7,479 nucleotides of DNA, taken from Dehalococcoidia bacterium (GTDB lineage Bacteria > Chloroflexota > Dehalococcoidia > SZUA-161). Below are positions 4,382 through 7,479 of this stretch, in pieces; positions within the stretch are counted from its first letter, which is position 1; each line of letters opens with the position of its first letter. The position numbers and the translations under genes were made by a program. The notes under the pieces were generated by a model that was not told where the DNA came from, ran no database searches, and saw only the letters and a list, made by a program, of their open reading frames with translations. Where the stretch lies: NCBI GenBank assembly GCA_020344295.1, contig CP070819.1, forward strand, positions 764,470 to 771,948, written 5' to 3'.

Positions 4382-5005
4382 ATGGTCTGTAAGACAGTAT
4401 TTGCTCTGGTGTATGAGAAGTTCGTTGACCGTATGGTGCATGATCTGAGGGTGTATATCCCTGAGTTCTTGGGGGTGAAGGCGGGGGACAGGGTGCTGGA
4501 CGTCTGCTGCGGGACGGGCGACCAGGCGCTTTATTATGCCGCAAGAGGTATCGAAGCAGTGGGGATCGATAACGAGCCGGCCATGATACGGGTGGCCCAG
4601 AAGAATATGAGCAAACAGGGACTGAATAATGCTTCATTCCAGATAGCGGATGCCTGCAACCTGCCGTTCAGGGACAGTTCCTTCGACATTGTCTCCGTAT
4701 CGCTGGCGTTGCACGAGAAGGAGCGTACAGCAAGGGATATGGTAATCTCCGAGATGAAGCGGGTGGTGAAGCGAGACGGTACGCTGGCCTTCATCGATCT
4801 TAATGTCCCCCTGCCCCGAAACATCTTCGGCTTAGGCGTCAGGGTCATGGAGTTCATCGCCGGCTGGAACCACTTCAGGTGCTCCAATGACTACCTCAGG
4901 CAGGGCGGTCTGGATGTGCTGTTGGCGAAACACGGCCTTCGTCAGGAGAAGAGGGATTACATTAAATTTGGACTTATTGTAGTTATGAAGGTGAGGCAAG
5001 TGTGA
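4382..5005 (+). CDS. Class I SAM-dependent methyltransferase (UbiE/Methyltransf_11-like)
   Basis: This 207-residue soluble enzyme transfers a methyl group from S-adenosylmethionine to an unknown acceptor. The Rossmann-fold motifs are clear. Motif I is RVLDVCCGTGDQAL (37-50). The ribose-binding acidic end of strand 2 is GIDNE (61-65), and IADACNLPF (88-96) follows. Strand 4 is FDIVSVSLALHE (101-112) and strand 5 is GTLAFIDLN (133-141). The closest general resemblance is to small UbiE-like methyltransferases, but the substrate-binding part gives no clue and ubiquinone or menaquinone synthesis should not be assumed. ATG 4382 is preceded by GGGGGAGG with a short spacing. The gene is a single unit with its own promoter, convergent with the RNA methyltransferase gene. 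The 56-nt gap after it has no clear terminator. Confidence 0.85.
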   Translation: MVCKTVFALVYEKFVDRMVHDLRVYIPEFLGVKAGDRVLDVCCGTGDQALYYAARGIEAVGIDNEPAMIRVAQKNMSKQGLNNASFQIADACNLPFRDSSFDIVSVSLALHEKERTARDMVISEMKRVVKRDGTLAFIDLNVPLPRNIFGLGVRVMEFIAGWNHFRCSNDYLRQGGLDVLLAKHGLRQEKRDYIKFGLIVVMKVRQV

Positions 5006-5061
5006 AACAGAATGCAGCTGGAAGCGCCATGTCTATTTCACGGGTGTTTACGATAATTGAC

Positions 5062-5820
5062 TTAGGTAATAGTGTTACTCAAATACATACAGATCGCACC
5101 GCTGGAGGCCACGTTAAGGGACTCCGCCTTCTCACGGGCGATGGGGATTCTGAGGCGGTGATCGGCCAAATCCAGTAGCCCAGGTGTCAGCCCCGAGGCC
5201 TCGCTGCCCAGCGCAAGTACGAGCTTTTCTATCCCACGAAAGACCGACGTATCTTCCGTGCCCCCGAGATCCGCCGCCACCAGAAAATACCCCCTCTTCT
5301 TCAGTGCCTGGATGAGTTCGAGGTAGCGCGGCGTTCTCCTCAACCACTGCGCCAGCACTGTGCCCGCAGTGGCCTGGACGCACTTAGGTGAGAACGGATC
5401 GGCGCATTTCCCGGTCAGGATTATCCCCGAGTAATCGAACGCTGCCGCGGTGCGGATAAGCGTGCCCACGGTGCCGGGGTCCTGGACGTCTTCCAGAAGC
5501 AGAACTCTGCTGCCGATACTAGCTGGCAGTTCGTCTGTGCATGTATCCTGTGGTAGGCGGACAACGGCCATTATCCCCTGGGGTGTAACTGCGTTGCTGA
5601 TCGATCGGAACTGGCTCTCGGTGACGTATCGGACTACGTAATCGTAGTAAGACGACGGCGGCTCTTTCACGGTGACGATCTCGATTATCTCTTGGTTACG
5701 GCTATTCGCGATCTGTTTTATCGCTCTGTCACCCTCGATCAGGAAGGCTCCGGCTTCGAGCCGCCCTTTCTCTGAGGCAAGCTTCCTATACCATTTAAGG
5801 GGCTTCAAAGGCTGCGACAA
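5062..5820 (-). CDS. SpoU/TrmH-family RNA 2'-O-ribose methyltransferase
   Basis: This 252-residue protein belongs to the SPOUT knot methyltransferases that 2'-O-methylate rRNA or tRNA. An N-terminal substrate-binding region (about 5-90) contains PLKWYRKLASEKGR and AFLIEGDRAI. The knotted catalytic domain follows: motif 1 DPGTVGTLIRTAAAF (114-128, with the conserved Arg123), motif 2 LALGSEASGL (202-211) and motif 3 SLNVASSGAICMY (234-246). Thr117 sits where most members have Asn (DPGN). I prefer the TTG start at 5820, which has AGGTGA upstream and is about 40 nt from the predicted transcription start. A GTG at 5853 (263 residues) has no ribosome binding site and would be nearly leaderless. The target RNA is not identifiable. 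It is transcribed alone, divergent from hypB. Confidence 0.85.
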   Translation of the reverse strand: MSQPLKPLKWYRKLASEKGRLEAGAFLIEGDRAIKQIANSRNQEIIEIVTVKEPPSSYYDYVVRYVTESQFRSISNAVTPQGIMAVVRLPQDTCTDELPASIGSRVLLLEDVQDPGTVGTLIRTAAAFDYSGIILTGKCADPFSPKCVQATAGTVLAQWLRRTPRYLELIQALKKRGYFLVAADLGGTEDTSVFRGIEKLVLALGSEASGLTPGLLDLADHRLRIPIAREKAESLNVASSGAICMYLSNTIT

Positions 5821-5866
5821 CGTATTTTCACCTATTCTGCATTCAAGGTGCACACGGTTTTACATT

Positions 5867-5896
5867 ATCATAATGCAAGTGGATGCAATCTGTAAA
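5867..5896 (-). promoter_or_regulatory. Promoter of the RNA methyltransferase gene
   Basis: Minus strand: TTTACA (5896-5891), an 18-nt spacer and TATGAT (5872-5867), five of six matches in each box. Transcription would start near 5860, only about 7 nt before the GTG at 5853, which favours the TTG start at 5820. Confidence 0.5.
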
Positions 5897-5903
5897 AGGC
5901 GCC

Positions 5904-5938
5904 CCTCCCTCTAACCCCTGCGCCCGTGGGGAGGGAGG
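5904..5938. repeat. GC-rich palindrome between divergent promoters
   Basis: CCTCCCT (5904-5910) pairs with AGGGAGG (5932-5938). Inside it CCCC (5915-5918) pairs with GGGG (5928-5931), with CTAA bulged on one side and a 9-nt loop. Eleven pairs in all make a strong hairpin on either strand. It is upstream of both neighbouring transcripts, so it is not a terminator for a visible gene. Its form resembles dispersed intergenic palindromic repeats, but one copy cannot prove that. Confidence 0.45.
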
Positions 5939-5964
5939 ATATTATATCGTTACCATTGGTTGGC

Positions 5965-5993
5965 TTGCGGCATTTTTTTCGGGGTGATAGACT
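5965..5993 (+). promoter_or_regulatory. Promoter of the hypBA operon
   Basis: TTGCGG (5965-5970), a 17-nt spacer containing seven consecutive T, and TAGACT (5988-5993). Transcription would start near 6000, leaving a very short leader of about 17 nt with GGAG seven bases before ATG 6017. The -10 matches that of the transglutaminase-like gene. Confidence 0.45.
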
Positions 5994-6016
5994 GTGACTA
6001 TGGGGGGAGTGGGTAG

Positions 6017-6688
6017 ATGAAGATCAACGTGATGACCGATGTCCTCGAGGCCAACGACCGCATTGCAGCGGCCAACAGGGAGATTTTTAACAGGAACCGG
6101 AATCTGGTAGTCAACCTGATGAGTTCCCCGGGTGCGGGCAAGACCACCCTTTTAGAGAGGACGGCCGAGGCCCTGGCCGGTAAAGCAAAGCTGGGAGTTA
6201 TCACCGGCGATATCGAGACCAGCCGCGACGCCGAGCGTATCGAGAAGCACAATATCCCCGCTGTCCAGCTTACCACAGGAACCGCCTGCCACCTGGATGC
6301 CAATATGGTCGCTTCCGCATTCCCTTACCTCGACCTTAGCCGGATCGATATACTTATCATTGAGAATGTAGGGAACCTGGTCTGCCCTGCAGAGTTTAAG
6401 GTAGGGGAGGACTGCAAGGTGATGATCCTCAGCGTCACCGAGGGTGATGAGAAGCCCCTAAAATATCCGCTGATGTTCAGGGAGTCCTCCCTGCTCCTGA
6501 TAAATAAGATAGATATTCTGCCGTTCACGAACTTCAATATGGAGGAGGCCAGGGCCAACGCTCTCAAGATGAATCCCGAGCTGGAGATACTGGAGGTCTC
6601 CTGCACAACTGGGCAGGGGATAGAGGAGTGGGTTTCCTGGCTTACGCAATGCTGGCAGAACAGGGTTGAGAGTCTGCGCAGTGCATGA
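6017..6688 (+). CDS. hypB: Hydrogenase nickel-incorporation GTPase HypB
   Basis: This 223-residue cytoplasmic GTPase works with HypA to load Ni into the large subunit of [NiFe]-hydrogenase after the Fe(CN)2CO part is in place. Walker A is SSPGAGKTTLLE (36-47). TGDIETSRDAERI (63-75) is the family's switch region, ENVGNLVCP (116-124) follows, and NKID (163-166) is the guanine-specificity motif. The dimer-interface metal site is intact: Cys91-His92 and Cys123. The N-terminus begins directly at the conserved INVMTDVLEANDR. It therefore has neither a His-rich stretch nor the CCxxC high-affinity nickel site of E. coli HypB, like the short HypB of many bacteria and archaea. ATG 6017 has GGAG seven bases upstream. 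It is the first gene of the operon and overlaps hypA by 8 nt. Confidence 0.96.
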   Translation: MKINVMTDVLEANDRIAAANREIFNRNRNLVVNLMSSPGAGKTTLLERTAEALAGKAKLGVITGDIETSRDAERIEKHNIPAVQLTTGTACHLDANMVASAFPYLDLSRIDILIIENVGNLVCPAEFKVGEDCKVMILSVTEGDEKPLKYPLMFRESSLLLINKIDILPFTNFNMEEARANALKMNPELEILEVSCTTGQGIEEWVSWLTQCWQNRVESLRSA

Positions 6689-7022
6689 GATGGCCATTGC
6701 CCAGAATATACTCGATATCGCGGTCGCCGCCGCCGAGCGGGGAGGAGCGCAGAAGATCACCAGGGTTAACGTAGTCGCCGGTGAGATGAGGGCTATCGTT
6801 CCCCCCCAGCTTGCTTTCTGCTTTGGCGTTGCTGCAGAGAATACGATCGCCAGCGAGGCTGAGCTCAATCTGGAAATAGTCCCGGTTAGGGGGAGGTGCA
6901 GGGGGTGCGGCGAGGATTTCGCAATCAAGGACTTCAGCTACATCTGTCCCGGGTGTGGCGGCAGAGATATTGAAATCACGGGAGGAACCGAGCTTCGTGT
7001 CCGGGACATAGAGGTGTTGTAA
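6681..7022 (+). CDS. hypA: Hydrogenase maturation nickel metallochaperone HypA
   Basis: This 113-residue protein hands nickel to the hydrogenase large subunit together with HypB. The start is GTG 6681, giving Met-His-Glu-Met: His2 and Glu3 are the nickel ligands conserved in the family, and an upstream TTG at 6666 would bury them. The structural zinc site is CRGC (73-76) and CPGC (89-92). The body contains the usual EMAIAQNILDIA helix and VNVVAGEMRAIVPPQLAFCF. The start lies inside the end of hypB (8-nt overlap, different frame) and has no strong ribosome binding site, so translation is probably coupled to hypB. No other hyp genes are in view; hypC, D, E and F must lie elsewhere if present. 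Confidence 0.96.
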   Translation: MHEMAIAQNILDIAVAAAERGGAQKITRVNVVAGEMRAIVPPQLAFCFGVAAENTIASEAELNLEIVPVRGRCRGCGEDFAIKDFSYICPGCGGRDIEITGGTELRVRDIEVL

Positions 7023-7034
7023 TAGGCGGAGAAT

Positions 7035-7479
7035 ATGAGCGATACTGTCTATAAGGACTTGATCGGGGCACTGGCCATGAGAGGAGGTGCCACTCCCGCC
7101 TTTGAGTGCCCTGAATTGTATGAGCTGCTGGAGGAGCTGTATACACCCGAGGAGGCGAAGCTCGCATGCCAGATGCCCGTGGGCGCCGTATCAACGGCGG
7201 ACTTGGCGTCCTCGACTGGACGTGATCTGGAGGAGGTCGAACGCTTGATTGACAGCATGTGTAATAAGGGCCTCGCGATCGGCCGCCCGCGCGGTGGTGT
7301 GGATGTTTATTCCATCCTTCAGATAATGCCTGGTATCTTCGAGTATCAGTTTATGAAGGGTGAGGTGAACGACCGCACTAAAAAGCTGGCCCGCCTGTTT
7401 GAGGACTACCTGAACCTGGTGTACAAAATGGCGGAAGAGGTGGCTGAGAAAGGCTACATGCCCCAGGCTTATCCTTTCA
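7035..7479 (+). CDS. Winged-helix N-terminal part of a probable 4Fe-4S ferredoxin-type protein (3' end outside window)
   Basis: The frame is open from ATG 7035 to the window edge, giving 148 residues of an incomplete protein. GGAG lies three bases before the start. Residues about 24-100 look like a small helical and winged-helix domain: CPELYELLEELYTPEEAKLA, then STADLASSTGRDLEEVERLIDSM and CNKGLAIGRP. The segment YSILQIMPGIFEYQFM (92-107) follows, then helical LARLFEDYLNLVYKMAEEV. This pattern matches the front half of proteins in anaerobes that end in 4Fe-4S ferredoxin cluster motifs; those CxxCxxC motifs would lie beyond the edge and are not seen. It begins 12 nt after hypA, so it is in the same operon. 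A role in electron transfer or redox sensing near a hydrogenase is inference. No ferredoxin Cys motif is present in the visible part. Confidence 0.7.
   Translation, partial: MSDTVYKDLIGALAMRGGATPAFECPELYELLEELYTPEEAKLACQMPVGAVSTADLASSTGRDLEEVERLIDSMCNKGLAIGRPRGGVDVYSILQIMPGIFEYQFMKGEVNDRTKKLARLFEDYLNLVYKMAEEVAEKGYMPQAYPF

Noticed and set aside
5002..5041. GTGAAA/TTTCAC pairing after the SAM methyltransferase stop
   Set aside because: Six A/T-rich pairs closing a loop of nearly 30 nt, with no T-run; not credible as a terminator.
6666..6680. TTG start for hypA giving five extra residues
   Set aside because: HypA needs His2 at its N-terminus for nickel binding; GTG 6681 yields Met-His-Glu-Met.
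1..7479. tRNA, CRISPR, transposase or defence-system signal
   Set aside because: I looked for tRNA T-loop motifs, regularly spaced repeats, terminal inverted repeats flanking genes and known nuclease or toxin motifs, and found none.

Overview
The window reads as an ordinary, gene-dense stretch of an anaerobic bacterial chromosome. It holds ten protein-coding genes, eight complete and one cut at each edge, and no mobile element, CRISPR array, tRNA or rRNA was seen. An uncultured Chloroflexota (Dehalococcoidia-like) or similar anaerobe is my best guess. It rests on the mix of a two-module zinc-ribbon protein, a stand-alone PspC domain, HypB/HypA and a winged-helix/iron-sulphur-type protein. This is inference; no marker gene fixes the taxonomy.

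Layout. At 1-321 (+) is the C-terminal dimerisation domain of a dihydrolipoamide dehydrogenase-like flavoprotein. The gene-free stretch 322-708 holds a long imperfect inverted repeat (414-463). It also holds what looks like an orphan transcription unit: direct repeats, a consensus sigma70-type promoter (518-545) and a structured ~120-nt RNA ending in a stem plus T-run (552-671). A CvpA-like membrane protein (709-1368, -) is divergent from a cytosolic transglutaminase-like protein (1667-2311, +), each with its own promoter. Next come four minus-strand genes, transcribed right to left: pspC-type gene, VOC protein, zinc-ribbon protein and SlyD-like FKBP isomerase. The zinc-ribbon gene has a leader hairpin that would bury both its ribosome binding site and its start codon. 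The pspC gene is divergent from a class I SAM methyltransferase (4382-5005, +), with a cluster of small palindromes between them. A SpoU/TrmH-family RNA methyltransferase (5062-5820, -) is divergent from an operon hypB-hypA-(winged-helix/FeS-type protein) that runs off the right edge.

How the genes fit together. The only clear pathway is nickel insertion into [NiFe]-hydrogenase: HypB (GTPase) and HypA (Ni/Zn metallochaperone) are translationally overlapped, and the third gene starts 12 nt later. SlyD is a known partner of HypB in E. coli, and a SlyD-like isomerase lies about 3 kb away, but nothing here shows a functional link. The remaining genes look like stress or housekeeping functions in single or two-gene units.

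Promoters could be placed by eye for most units. Four of them (cvpA-like, transglutaminase, SAM methyltransferase, hypB) have a 17-nt spacer and a -10 of the form TAG(G/A)(A/C)T. The most interesting non-coding signals are the orphan RNA candidate at 501-671 and the start-sequestering hairpin at 3309-3360. I see no clearly novel multi-gene system.
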